Assembly: GCA_049513455.1 (NCBI GenBank)
Contig: JBEKWB010000002.1
Location: 1-64,000, forward strand
DNA: 64,000 nt
Source of the DNA: Bog-473 sp049513455
GTDB taxonomy: Bacteria; Actinomycetota; Acidimicrobiia; Acidimicrobiales; RAAP-2
Reading direction: 5' to 3'
In this document: positions 1 to 8,571 of the stretch, in pieces
How positions within the stretch are numbered: position 1 is the first letter of the stretch
Layout: every line of letters begins with the position of its first letter
Notes under the pieces: model-generated
The model's database searches: none
The model's input: only the letters and a program-made list of their open reading frames with translations
Told to the model about the DNA's origin: nothing
Made by a program: the position numbers and the translations under genes

Positions 1-125
1 CCGGCTGTGGCCCGCCCCGAGACAATCGGGGAGTCGCTCGGTCGGGTCGCTCCGGCGGCCTGAACGAGGAACCGCCAACCTGCGTCCTAAAAGGGGCAAA
101 GGTTCACGGTTGCAGCACTAGGAGA

Positions 126-683
126 TCAGCCCGACTGGCGTGGACTCGCCGGCGCCTCCCTCGTGATCAGGCTCCGCAGGAGCGCGTCCAAAGAGAGCCG
201 CCCGGTGCCCATGATGGCAACGACGAGGGCGAGCGCCGCCAGCGCGACGTTGAGCTCGTAGCCCGATCCCGTGCTGTTCCCGATGATCCCGTGGGCGAAG
301 GTCACCGTGATCATGGCGATCACCATGTCACCGACGAGACCCGCCGCGGCCAGCCGACCCAGTATGCCGAGGCCCACCGCCGCGCCTCCGAAACATTCGA
401 TGATGCCGCCCAGGACGGCGAAGAACGTCCCCGGTCGAAGATGGGCCACGTGGGCGAAGTAGACCGCTTGGGGGTGGATACCCGTGCCCCCGAACGCGCC
501 GAAAAGGGTTCCCGCTCCGTGGTAGACGAAGATCCAGGCCAATCCCACCCGCGCCGCGAGCAACGCGATGTCGCGGGACGCGGGGGCATCCCTCGTGGTT
601 CTGAGCAGCGCGAGAGCGCGGCCGGCGAGCAGCCCGGGTGCCGTCATGACTCTTTCGTAGTCTCTCAACTTTGTTCCCGCCAT
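126..683 (-). CDS. DoxX family membrane protein
   Basis: A 185-residue integral membrane protein of the DoxX type, a four-helix family linked to redox or thiosulfate-related functions; the substrate is unknown here. The conserved N-terminal stretch (RVGLAWIFVYHGAGTLFG, about residues 44-61) and the following Gly/Ala-rich helices fit the family, as does the length. I chose the ATG at 683 because a strong purine-rich ribosome site (GGGAGGACGAGGAG) lies just upstream; an in-frame start further back at 779 would overlap the divergent regulator. It is divergent from a MarR-type gene with a palindromic site between them, so it is a likely target of that regulator. Confidence 0.85.
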   Translation of the reverse strand: MAGTKLRDYERVMTAPGLLAGRALALLRTTRDAPASRDIALLAARVGLAWIFVYHGAGTLFGAFGGTGIHPQAVYFAHVAHLRPGTFFAVLGGIIECFGGAAVGLGILGRLAAAGLVGDMVIAMITVTFAHGIIGNSTGSGYELNVALAALALVVAIMGTGRLSLDALLRSLITREAPASPRQSG

Positions 684-768
684 GTCTCCTCGTCCTCCCT
701 TGGAGTACGGACGAGGGCCCCGTTCGGATCGAACGCAATCAGCGGACGGCGTCACCTCAGCCGACCGG

Positions 769-789
769 TTGACTGTCAAGTGGATTGAC
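769..789. promoter_or_regulatory. Candidate MarR-type operator
   Basis: Three TTGAC/GTCAA half-sites are packed together: TTGAC (769-773), GTCAA (775-779) and TTGAC (785-789). They form one inverted repeat with a 1-base spacer and a second with a 5-base spacer. The site lies between the divergent DoxX and MarR genes, where a MarR dimer would be expected to repress both. Function is inferred; no binding data. Confidence 0.45.
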
Positions 790-816
790 CACGCGTCGCC
801 TTCGGATTACCCTCTT

Positions 817-1275
817 GTGGTGCCCGGTCCCTCTGCCGCCGAAGACGTCGTGATCCCGGCGCTGCTCCGCGCCGCCCGCGGCAGCTACGGCCAGGCCATA
901 AAGGCCAATCTCGAAGCGGCCGGATTCGGCGATCTCCCTCGAAACGGAGCGTTCGTCCTGGGCGGAATGGGCAATCGCGGTGGAACGGCGGTCGACATGA
1001 TCCGTGGGCTCGGGGTCACCAAGCAAGCGGCGAGCCAGTTGATCGACACGCTGGTCCTCCGGGGTTACCTGACGCGCGACGTCAATCCCGAAGACCGGCG
1101 GCGCATGACCATTGCGCTCACCGACCGCGGCCGCGCTGCTGCGGCCGCGGTCCGCTCCGGGGTCGAATCAATCGACGCCGAGCTCGCCCGCCTGATCACC
1201 CCGTCCGAACTGGCCGGCTTGCGCGCCGGACTCGAGGCGCTCGGTCACATACGGGATCGGATGGAAGAGCGGTGA
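817..1275 (+). CDS. MarR family winged-helix transcriptional regulator
   Basis: A MarR-type regulator of about 152 residues. The winged-helix core is visible: recognition segment LGVTKQAASQLIDTLVLRGYL followed by the wing NPEDRRRMTIALTDRGR, then a C-terminal dimerisation helix. The reading frame is open back to an ATG at 682, but that start would overlap the DoxX start codon and place the inverted repeat at 769-789 inside the gene, so I favour GTG at 817 (or 820). It overlaps the next gene by 4 bases (GTGA), so the two are co-translated. The likely targets are itself and doxX; the ligand is unknown. Confidence 0.8.
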   Translation: MVPGPSAAEDVVIPALLRAARGSYGQAIKANLEAAGFGDLPRNGAFVLGGMGNRGGTAVDMIRGLGVTKQAASQLIDTLVLRGYLTRDVNPEDRRRMTIALTDRGRAAAAAVRSGVESIDAELARLITPSELAGLRAGLEALGHIRDRMEER

Positions 1276-1955
1276 CGACGGCGCCGCGTTCCCTCGTCCT
1301 CCTCCATGGCTTCGCCTCCTCGTTCGACCACAACTGGCGACAGACCGGCTGGGTGGACATCCTGTCGGACTTCGACTGCACCGTTCCGGAGATCGACCTG
1401 CCCGGTCACGGTGGATCGTCACGTCTGACGGACCCCGATGCGTACACCGAGGTGGAAGAGTCGGTGTTCCGCTCCCTGCCGGAGCCGCGGCCGCTGAGCG
1501 CCGTCGGGTTCTCGGCCGGCGCCGACGTGCTCTTGCGCATGGCGATCGCCCACCCCGGGCATTTCGAGAGGATCGCCCTACTCGGCCTGGGCGACAACGT
1601 CTTCGAGACCCGCGACGCCAGCACCCTGGCCCACGCGCTCGAGAGCGAAGATGAGCCCGAAGACGTCCAGGCCCGCCTCTTCTACCGCCTGGCGGTGTCG
1701 AGCGGCAACGACCGCCGGGCGCTGTCCGCGTTCATCCGCCGGGACCGCCCGGCCATCAAAGAAGATGACCTTGCGACGGTGACGTGCCCCGTCCTCGTCG
1801 TCCTGGGCGATCGGGACATGACGACGAGCGCCGCCCGCCTGGTTGCCGCGCTGCCCTCGGCATCGTTGGTGACCCTGACCGGCGTGGACCATTTCGCCAC
1901 TCCCTCGGACTTCGGGGCCATCGATGCCACCATGCGATTCTTCGGGCTCGAATAG
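1272..1955 (+). CDS. Alpha/beta hydrolase
   Basis: A 227-residue alpha/beta-hydrolase fold protein. Visible elements are the oxyanion-hole segment LVLLHGF near the N terminus, the nucleophile elbow GFSAG (Ser about residue 77), the acid region LGDRD and the catalytic His in GVDHF near the C terminus. Together they make a complete Ser-Asp-His triad. The GTG start overlaps the stop of the MarR gene, so it belongs to that regulator's operon. Substrate cannot be told; small ester or lactone hydrolysis is typical of this size class. Confidence 0.8.
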   Translation: MTTAPRSLVLLHGFASSFDHNWRQTGWVDILSDFDCTVPEIDLPGHGGSSRLTDPDAYTEVEESVFRSLPEPRPLSAVGFSAGADVLLRMAIAHPGHFERIALLGLGDNVFETRDASTLAHALESEDEPEDVQARLFYRLAVSSGNDRRALSAFIRRDRPAIKEDDLATVTCPVLVVLGDRDMTTSAARLVAALPSASLVTLTGVDHFATPSDFGAIDATMRFFGLE

Positions 1956-2095
1956 GCCTCCGCCGAACGAGCGACATCCGCACCCGGTCGCTAACCCCTT
2001 CTGAGGGGGACCACCCCACGACTGCGTCGGATGCGGTCCGCTCGCACCCTTCGATGACCGAGCCCCGATCACCTACAACACCCGGGAGGGACATC

Positions 2096-3580
2096 ATGAG
2101 CGTCACAGAAACCGTCAAGGCATCCATTACCTCGCCAGACCGCTTCTACATCGGTGGCGACTGGGTGAAGCCCTCGAGTTCCGACGAGATCGACGTGATC
2201 AACGCCAGTACCGAGGACGTGTTGTTTCGGGTGGCCGAAGCCAAGGCGGAGGACATGGACCGCGCCGTCGCGGCGGCGCGGGAGGCCTTTGACCACGGAC
2301 CATGGCCCCAGATGAGCCACCCCGAGCGGGCCGGCTACCTGGTGAAGATCGCGGCGGCTCTCGAAGAGCGTGCGCGCGAAATCGGTCAGATCTGGTCCGG
2401 CCAGATGGGCGTGTTGAACACCATCGCGCAGGCGAGCGGTCCGGGGCACGGGCGGCCCTGGCGCTACTACGCGGGATTGGCCGAGGAGTTCCCGTTCCAG
2501 GAACGGCACACGCCCACAGCGGGGGGCAGCGTCGGTCTGTTGGTGAGGGAGCCGGTAGGCGTCGTCGGCGCCATCATCCCCTGGAACGGGCCGATGGGCC
2601 TCATCGGGAACAAGGTCGCACCGGCACTCATCGCGGGCTGCACCGTGATCCTCAAGGCCTCGCCCGAAGCGCCGGGCGAGGCCTACGTCATGGCCGAGGT
2701 CGCCGAGGCCGTCGGGCTGCCCGCCGGGGTGATCAACGTGGTGACGGCCGATCGGCCCGTCTCGGAGTTGCTGGTGCGCGATCCCCGCGTCGACAAGATC
2801 ACCTTCACGGGCTCCACGGCGGCGGGCCGCCGCATCGCCTCGCTCTGCGGTGAGCGTATCGCCCGGGTCACGCTCGAGTTGGGTGGGAAGTCGGCGGCCG
2901 TGGTGCTCGACGACTACGACATCGCCACCGCGGCGGCGACAATCACAGGGCTGGCCTGCCTCATGACCGGACAGGTGTGCTCATCGCTGACCCGCATTGT
3001 GGTCAGTCGCGATCGCCACGACGACCTGGTCGACGCGCTGAGCGAGTCGTTCTCCCGGGTGCGGGTCGGAGACGCCTTCGATGCCGAGAGCGGCATGGGG
3101 CCACTGGCGATGGAACGCCAGCGTGACCGGGTCGAGGGCTACATCGCCAAGGGCGTCGAAGAAGGTGCGACCCTCGCCACGGGTGGGCATCGACCGGGCA
3201 ATCTCAAGAAGGGCTGGTTCATTGAGCCCACCGTCTTCGGCCACGTCGACAACTCGTCGACCATCGCGCAGGAGGAGATCTTCGGTCCGGTCCTGAGCGT
3301 CATCGCCGCCGACAACGAGCAGCACGCCATCGAAATCGCCAACGACACCATCTATGGCCTGAATAACTCGGTCTTCACCAACGATGTCGATCGCGCCTAC
3401 GACGTGGCTCGCCAGCTGCGTTCCGGCACCGTGGGGCACAACTCGTTCCGGACCGACTTCGGCATCGCCTTCGGGGGATTCAAGCAGTCGGGCTTGGGGC
3501 GTGAAGGCGGGCGTGACGGTCTGTTGCCCTTCCTCGAGGCGAAGACGATCATCCTCGACGAGGAGCCCGGTCGGTCGTAG
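2096..3580 (+). CDS. NAD(P)-dependent aldehyde dehydrogenase
   Basis: A 494-residue ALDH-superfamily enzyme oxidising an aldehyde to the acid with NAD(P)+. Catalytic features are all present: Asn164 in IPWNGP, the cofactor motif FTGSTAAG near residue 237, general base Glu261 in LELGGKS and nucleophile Cys295 in TGQVCSS. The ATG at 2096 is preceded by GGGAGG at good spacing; the frame is open further upstream but that part lies over the preceding hydrolase gene. Length is normal for the family. It follows the MarR/hydrolase operon after a 140-base gap, so it may have its own promoter. The substrate is not predictable; a role with the nearby P450 or esterase in hydrophobic-compound breakdown is only a guess. 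Confidence 0.9.
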   Translation: MSVTETVKASITSPDRFYIGGDWVKPSSSDEIDVINASTEDVLFRVAEAKAEDMDRAVAAAREAFDHGPWPQMSHPERAGYLVKIAAALEERAREIGQIWSGQMGVLNTIAQASGPGHGRPWRYYAGLAEEFPFQERHTPTAGGSVGLLVREPVGVVGAIIPWNGPMGLIGNKVAPALIAGCTVILKASPEAPGEAYVMAEVAEAVGLPAGVINVVTADRPVSELLVRDPRVDKITFTGSTAAGRRIASLCGERIARVTLELGGKSAAVVLDDYDIATAAATITGLACLMTGQVCSSLTRIVVSRDRHDDLVDALSESFSRVRVGDAFDAESGMGPLAMERQRDRVEGYIAKGVEEGATLATGGHRPGNLKKGWFIEPTVFGHVDNSSTIAQEEIFGPVLSVIAADNEQHAIEIANDTIYGLNNSVFTNDVDRAYDVARQLRSGTVGHNSFRTDFGIAFGGFKQSGLGREGGRDGLLPFLEAKTIILDEEPGRS

Positions 3581-3750
3581 GGGGGATGTGATGGCGCCGC
3601 CGGCTGATCGCAGATCTCCGGACAGCCTCCATAACGGCTCGAGCAGTTGCCAGTCAGGTGCTGATCGGTTGCAGATCGGTGGTAGAGGGACGCCGGGGCC
3701 GAAGGTGTACGCGAACCGCAAGTTGCAGCGACACGCCGGGTTTACGGTAG

Positions 3751-5670
3751 ATGGGAGTGACCGAAAATTACCTGGTCGGAGCCGTTCGCTCCGCCCTTGA
3801 CGACCGTAGACCAACCGTGGCCTCTCGCCGACCGACGCACGGCGCCAGCGCGCCTCGCCGTAGGGCCGGTCGTCGCGATGCCGTGTTGGGAGCCGGACTG
3901 GTCAGTTTCCTGCCCCTTGCCGTCGTGTCCACCTTCTGGCTGCTGGCGCCCCAGGACAGAGGCCTGGCCTCCACGCTGGTCATCGATCTTGGCGCCAGCC
4001 TTCTCGCCGTCGCTCTGCTGGGTCTTCCCTGGACCCGGCTCCCGGCGCCGGCGCTCCTGGTCTTTCCAGCGATCCTCGGCGCCACGCTGCTTGCGACGGC
4101 GAGCCTCGACCGCACGTTGACGGCCAGCTATGTCGGGTTCATCACGGTTTCGTTCATTTTCATCGGGCTCACCCAATCGCGGCTCGTCCCTCTGTTGGCC
4201 GTACCGATTGCCATCCCGCTGTATTGGTTGTGCGAGATCCACGTGGCACCGGCAATTGACGTGAGGCTGCCGATGGCGGCGCTGATCTGGCTCCTGATAG
4301 GAGAGGTGCTGGCCGATCGGAGCGCGCGGAACCGGGCTCAGACGGACGGACTGGCTACGCAAGTCAAATGCGATGCACTCACCGCGCTGAGCAGCCGCAT
4401 GGAGCTGTTTCGCGAGGTCCACAACGCCGTACGCAGCTTCGACGAATTGGACGGCGGCTGCTTCCTCTTCCTGCTGGACATCGACGGATTCAAGAGTGTC
4501 AATGACACGTTCGGCCATCACGTAGGGGACGAGGTCCTCATCGCGCTGGCGCAACGCCTGCGCGATGTCATCCGCGCCAACGACGTGCCGGCGCGACTGG
4601 GCGGTGACGAGTTCGCGATACTGGTCAGAGGAGCCAACGTGGCGATCGCCACCTCAATGGGGCAACGCCTTCTGGCGGCCACCGCTGCACCATTCGAACT
4701 TGCGTTTGGCCGCGTCATCGTCACCGCCAGCGTGGGAGTGGTCGAGGTGACGGAGTCGATGACCGCCTCCGACGTCATCCGCAATGCGGATATCGCCATG
4801 TACGAGGCAAAGTCGAACGGAAAGAACCGTCAGGCCTTTTTCCGGGCGGGGTTGCAGCAGCGCATCGCGAGCCGGGTCCGGCTGGGGACAGAGCTCTACA
4901 GCGCACTCGAGCATCAGGAGTTCGAGCTCCATTGGCAGCCCACGCTCAATATCGGGACCGGCAGGACCGTCGGCATGGAAGCCCTGGTGCGGTGGCGCCA
5001 CCCCGAGCGTGGACTCCTGCTGCCGGGGGAGTTCATCAACATCGCCGAAGACACCGGTCTGATCGTGCCGCTCGGGAAATGGGTGCTCGACCACGCATGT
5101 GAGCAGGGAAGCAAGTGGCAGCCGAGCAACGTGGGCCGTCAGCTGACCATTTCGGTCAATGTGTCCCCGCGCCAGATGATCGACGGCAACCTCTGCCGGG
5201 ACGTGAAGAGCGCCTTGGCCGCATCGGGATTGCGCCCGACGGCGCTCGTGCTCGAAATAACCGAGAGAACGCTGATGGTGAACTCGCCGCTGATTCGCCA
5301 GCAACTCGACGAGCTGAAGGAGCTCGGCGTCCGCCTGGCCATCGACGACTTCGGCACCGGGTACTCGTCTCTCGCATACCTACGGTCGTTCCCCATCGAT
5401 ATCGTCAAAATCGACCAATCATTTGTGGCGGCACTCGATGAGGACGAACAGGCGGTGGCGTTGGTGCGTGCCATCATCTCCATCGCCGAAGCGCTCGACC
5501 TCGACACAATTGCCGAGGGTGTGGAAACCGCCACACAGTTCTCCACACTCCGGCGGTTGGGTTGCCAGGTGGCCCAGGGCCATTACTACTGTTGCGCCCG
5601 GCCGCCCGAAGACCTGGTTGGATTTCTCGGCGAAGAGGATCTGCTTGCCGTCGACTGGCCCGCCTCATAG
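3751..5670 (+). CDS. Membrane-bound GGDEF-EAL c-di-GMP enzyme
   Basis: A 639-residue protein with about six membrane helices (residues 45-188), a GGDEF domain and an EAL domain. The cyclase signature GGDEF (284-288) is intact and is preceded by an RxxD motif (275-278) matching the c-di-GMP inhibitory site. The EAL motif (410-412) and later phosphodiesterase motifs (DDFGTGYSS, IAEGVE) are also intact, so either or both activities are possible. No PAS or other known sensor domain is seen; the membrane domain is presumably the sensor. It stands alone with 170 bases of non-coding DNA upstream. The ATG at 3751 has no strong ribosome site, so the exact start is uncertain. Confidence 0.9.
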   Translation: MGVTENYLVGAVRSALDDRRPTVASRRPTHGASAPRRRAGRRDAVLGAGLVSFLPLAVVSTFWLLAPQDRGLASTLVIDLGASLLAVALLGLPWTRLPAPALLVFPAILGATLLATASLDRTLTASYVGFITVSFIFIGLTQSRLVPLLAVPIAIPLYWLCEIHVAPAIDVRLPMAALIWLLIGEVLADRSARNRAQTDGLATQVKCDALTALSSRMELFREVHNAVRSFDELDGGCFLFLLDIDGFKSVNDTFGHHVGDEVLIALAQRLRDVIRANDVPARLGGDEFAILVRGANVAIATSMGQRLLAATAAPFELAFGRVIVTASVGVVEVTESMTASDVIRNADIAMYEAKSNGKNRQAFFRAGLQQRIASRVRLGTELYSALEHQEFELHWQPTLNIGTGRTVGMEALVRWRHPERGLLLPGEFINIAEDTGLIVPLGKWVLDHACEQGSKWQPSNVGRQLTISVNVSPRQMIDGNLCRDVKSALAASGLRPTALVLEITERTLMVNSPLIRQQLDELKELGVRLAIDDFGTGYSSLAYLRSFPIDIVKIDQSFVAALDEDEQAVALVRAIISIAEALDLDTIAEGVETATQFSTLRRLGCQVAQGHYYCCARPPEDLVGFLGEEDLLAVDWPAS

Positions 5671-5713
5671 CGGCGTCGACCCGGGTCCGTTGTGAACAAG
5701 GACAGCCTCGTTA

Positions 5714-6937
5714 TCAGCGTCCCAGTTCCACCGGAAGCGACTTGAGACCATTGTTGAGGTTGGAGCGGATACGCTGGGCCTCGCCAATCTGCTCGATAAC
5801 GGGGAACGTGGAGAGAAGCTCGTCGAAGAACACCCGACCCTCCAGCCGGGCCAAGTGCACCCCGAGGCAGAAATGTTGGGCGATGCCGAAGCTCAGGTGC
5901 GGGTTGGGGTGGCGGCGAATGTCGAAGCGTTGTGGGTCGGTGAACACGTCCTCGTCGCGGTTGGCCGACGTGTACCACATCGCCACCTTGTCCCCGGCCC
6001 GGATAGGCGTGCCTCGCAACTCGGTGTCGACCGTGGCCGTGCGCCGGAAGTAGTGCAGCGGGTTGGCCCACCGCAGGATCTCCTCCACCGCCGAGGGCAG
6101 CAGGCTGCGATCGGCCCGCAGCTCGGCCAGCTGGCCGGGGTGAGAGAGCAGGGCCTGCAGACCGGAGGAGAGCATGGTCTTGGTGGTGTCGTTGCCCGCT
6201 GTGACCAGCTGTACGAAGAAGCTGCCGAACTCGATCTCCGACATCGGCCCGTCCCCGAAGTTGCCGGCCAGGATGAGCGACGCAAGGTCTTCTCGTGGCG
6301 GTTCGGAACGCCGGCGGGTAGCGAAGTCGATGGCGTACATAGCCATGTCCACCATGCCCGTCTGGGCGTAGCCGTCTGGGGCTGCGAGATCCGGATCTTG
6401 ACTCGAGGTTCCCTGCTCCGCCCATAGACGGATCTGCGGCCAGTCCTCCCGGGGGATACCTACCAGCTCGCCCACCACCTGGGACGGCAACAGCCCGGCC
6501 ACCTCATGCACGAACTCCACATGACGTCGCTCGGCCGTGTCGGAGAAGATGGAACGGCAGATAGCCCGGACCTGCTCCTCCATCCGGCCGATCACCCGAG
6601 CCTTGAAGCTGTCCACCAGCGGCCTTCGGTAGGCGGTGTGGCGGGGTGGGTCCATCATCAACAGCATGTTGCGACTGAGCTCCAGCTGCTCAGGGGGCGA
6701 GTTCTCCAGGATGACGCCCTGGGTCTCGGCCGAGAAGATGTCCGGGTGGCGGGCCACCTGGGCCACATCGGCGTGCTTGAGAACCGCCCAGTAGCCCGGC
6801 TCGCCCGGCATCTCCTGCCAATACACCGGCTGGCTACGGCGTAGCTCGGCGAAGATCTCGTGAATCGGCCCGTCCACGTACAGATCCGGATCGTAAATGT
6901 CGAAGCGGGCTTCGCTAGTTGTGTCGGCCATAGTCAT
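5714..6937 (-). CDS. Cytochrome P450
   Basis: A soluble bacterial P450 of about 407 residues that inserts one oxygen atom into an organic substrate using electrons from ferredoxin. The I-helix motif AGNDTT (247-252), the K-helix ExxR (EILR, 286-289) and the haem-thiolate loop FGIAQHFCLG with Cys357 are all intact. General sequence style resembles the actinobacterial CYP124/125/142 group, which act on sterol or methyl-branched lipid chains; this comparison is from memory and needs a search. No ferredoxin or reductase gene is adjacent. The start is uncertain: ATG at 6937 or 6931, with a GTG at 6955. Confidence 0.92.
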   Translation of the reverse strand: MTMADTTSEARFDIYDPDLYVDGPIHEIFAELRRSQPVYWQEMPGEPGYWAVLKHADVAQVARHPDIFSAETQGVILENSPPEQLELSRNMLLMMDPPRHTAYRRPLVDSFKARVIGRMEEQVRAICRSIFSDTAERRHVEFVHEVAGLLPSQVVGELVGIPREDWPQIRLWAEQGTSSQDPDLAAPDGYAQTGMVDMAMYAIDFATRRRSEPPREDLASLILAGNFGDGPMSEIEFGSFFVQLVTAGNDTTKTMLSSGLQALLSHPGQLAELRADRSLLPSAVEEILRWANPLHYFRRTATVDTELRGTPIRAGDKVAMWYTSANRDEDVFTDPQRFDIRRHPNPHLSFGIAQHFCLGVHLARLEGRVFFDELLSTFPVIEQIGEAQRIRSNLNNGLKSLPVELGR

Positions 6938-6976
6938 GCCCGAGCCTACGGTCACACGTAGCTCCGGACAACTGAT

Positions 6977-7639
6977 CTACATACTCAGCATCTCCACCAA
7001 CTGGCTGACCGTCCAGTTGCCCAGGACGCCTGGTCTGTCTTTGAGGTACTCCACGGCATCCCCGGTGCTCAGGCCATGGGATTCCTGCAGGCCGCTGCGG
7101 ATCATCCGAAGGTAGGCGAGAGACGGCGGACCGAAGTCGGTGCGATTCTCTGATGCCGTGAAACTGAGCATTGGATAGCCAGCGCGCTGGCCGCAGTAGA
7201 TGAGCTCGCTGTAGTAGCCCTTGGGCAGCATTCGAACATGCCCATGCTTCCGAGCCCCATCTATATTCAATTCGACATCATCTAGACTGGCGACGTTGGA
7301 GTTCTCTTGCCTGAGCACTTCTCGAAACTGGAGGGGTGTGATCAAATATGCCCTGGCTAGTGCCGGCGATGCCTGCGCGTCAAGTGTGATGAAGCCGGCG
7401 GCAGTACCCCCCCAGGCTCGATCTGACCAGCCGGCGAAGTACAGCGACTGGGGCAATTCGAGAGAGACGTCGTCGACCGGTGGAGTCGGATCTGTACAAC
7501 CCTCATACACAAATTCATTGCCGGGGATGCTGCCACCTTTGATGTATGCAGTGAATCTGGCTCGATTGAGGTTCGAGCCGTAGCTGACGTACCACACAAG
7601 CTCGGAGACACCTACATTTCCGCTGGCTTCACTGCTCAT
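6977..7639 (-). CDS. GGCT-like fold protein, function unknown
   Basis: A 220-residue protein whose strand-turn motif VWYVSYGSNL near residue 18 is the signature of the gamma-glutamylcyclotransferase-like (BtrG/AIG2) fold. Proteins of this kind in actinobacteria are sometimes misnamed histone deacetylases. The rest, including SLYFAGWSDRAWGG and the C-terminal SLAYLRMIRSGL region, fits the longer members of the group. I used the ATG at 7639; the frame runs on through the tRNA to 7744, which is not credible coding. Base composition is visibly less GC-rich than the neighbours, and it lies directly downstream of a tRNA, which hints at acquisition. Substrate unknown. Confidence 0.6.
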   Translation of the reverse strand: MSSEASGNVGVSELVWYVSYGSNLNRARFTAYIKGGSIPGNEFVYEGCTDPTPPVDDVSLELPQSLYFAGWSDRAWGGTAAGFITLDAQASPALARAYLITPLQFREVLRQENSNVASLDDVELNIDGARKHGHVRMLPKGYYSELIYCGQRAGYPMLSFTASENRTDFGPPSLAYLRMIRSGLQESHGLSTGDAVEYLKDRPGVLGNWTVSQLVEMLSM

Positions 7640-7717
7640 AGATGTGGATAGTGAACCACGCTGCGAGTGACGGCGCGATTCGACCAAATGATCTGCGGGC
7701 CTCGAGGGAGTTCGCAG

Positions 7718-7791
7718 TGGGGACGGAGGGATTCGAACCCTCACTGGAGGCGGTTTAAGCGCCCTGCCTCTGCCGATTGGGCTACGCCCCC
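7718..7791 (-). tRNA. tRNA with UAA anticodon (Leu by anticodon), class-I shape
   Basis: Read on the minus strand, this folds into a full cloverleaf: acceptor GGGGGCG with CGTCCCC (one G-U pair), a short D-stem GCC/GGC, anticodon stem GGGCG/CGCCT with loop CTTAAAC, a 5-base variable loop and T-arm GAGGG-TTCGAAT-CCCTC. The anticodon is TAA, which reads UUA (Leu). Bacterial tRNA-Leu normally has a long class-II variable arm; here it has only five bases. CCA is not encoded; the discriminator is A. It appears functional by structure, but charging identity is uncertain. Confidence 0.8.
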
Positions 7792-7876
7792 CGGTGCTGC
7801 TCCGTCTAGTCGCCTGCGGCGATCATAAGGCCTCCGGCCGCCCTCCCGGGATGCCGACGAGGCGTCCTGCCTCTCC

Positions 7877-8365
7877 GTGCGACATAGTGCTGTTGTGCAT
7901 CGTCCGCAACGAGCCGGCGCGGTTCCGATCGCCTACGCGCTGCTCGCGACCCTCATTCTCGCGTTGTCCGCGTGGCAGGCCCAGCTCTCGCGCGACTCCA
8001 CCGGCGCACACTGGAGCGTGGCGGTCCTCGTCGTGACCGCCTTCGGCGCGGCCCTCGTCCTCGGGCGAGGAAGGCAGGACCAGACAACGCGCGGGTGGGT
8101 GGCCCGGAATCTTCATTTCGTCCGGACATGGCGCACGCAGTCACGTTCGGCGGTCGTCTCGGCGCTTGTCTGGGCCGTCCTGATCGGCGGCGTGGTGGCG
8201 TGGGACCTGGTGAGCTTTGCCTTCCAGTCGCGCGCCCTCCCCACCTTGAGCTACTTCATCGGCCACGTGACCCGATACGCAGTGGGCCGGGGACTCCTCT
8301 TCGCGGCATGGCTCGGCGTCGGCGCGTACCTGGTGTCCGCATGGCGGGCCGTGAGACGGCGATGA
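7877..8365 (+). CDS. Hypothetical membrane protein
   Basis: A protein of up to 162 residues with about four hydrophobic segments (near residues 16-32, 46-62, 93-112 and 137-156) and Arg-rich connecting loops. No catalytic motif is visible. Its start is either GTG at 7877 or a GTG six codons later. It is translationally coupled to the next small membrane protein by an ATGA overlap, and both proteins end with a similar pattern (RGLLFAAWLG here, RGMILAAWGA there). The pair may therefore be two halves or paralogues of one small membrane family. Function unknown. Confidence 0.6.
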   Translation: MRHSAVVHRPQRAGAVPIAYALLATLILALSAWQAQLSRDSTGAHWSVAVLVVTAFGAALVLGRGRQDQTTRGWVARNLHFVRTWRTQSRSAVVSALVWAVLIGGVVAWDLVSFAFQSRALPTLSYFIGHVTRYAVGRGLLFAAWLGVGAYLVSAWRAVRRR

Positions 8366-8571
8366 TGTCGGCGGTTGTTCCCGGCACGGTGGTCTGGGTC
8401 GCACTGGTGGGCAGTGTGGTCGTGTGGCTGGGTGTCCTGGCCCTGTCGGCCGGACGGTTGGTGGGTCCCCGGCGGGTGGTGCGGTGGCTCCTCGGGTCGT
8501 GGCTGTCCCGAGGCATGATCCTCGCCGCATGGGGGGCAGCCGGCTGGCACATCTTCTGCCAGCGCCCCTGA
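8362..8571 (+). CDS. Small two-helix membrane protein
   Basis: A 69-residue protein with two predicted membrane helices and a C-terminal RGMILAAWGAAGWHIF segment. Short actinobacterial membrane proteins annotated as DUF6186 end similarly; this is a memory-based and weak assignment. The ATG at 8362 overlaps the stop of the upstream membrane gene (ATGA), which sets the start. Its stop directly abuts the convergent carboxylesterase gene. Function unknown. Confidence 0.55.
   Translation: MMSAVVPGTVVWVALVGSVVVWLGVLALSAGRLVGPRRVVRWLLGSWLSRGMILAAWGAAGWHIFCQRP

Noticed and set aside
682..816. Longer N terminus for the MarR protein from ATG 682
   Set aside because: It would overlap the doxX start codon, cover the candidate operator and add residues unlike MarR proteins.
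7640..7744. N-terminal extension of the GGCT-like protein to 7744
   Set aside because: The extension reads through the tRNA gene; the translated motif is a common artefact of tRNA sequence.
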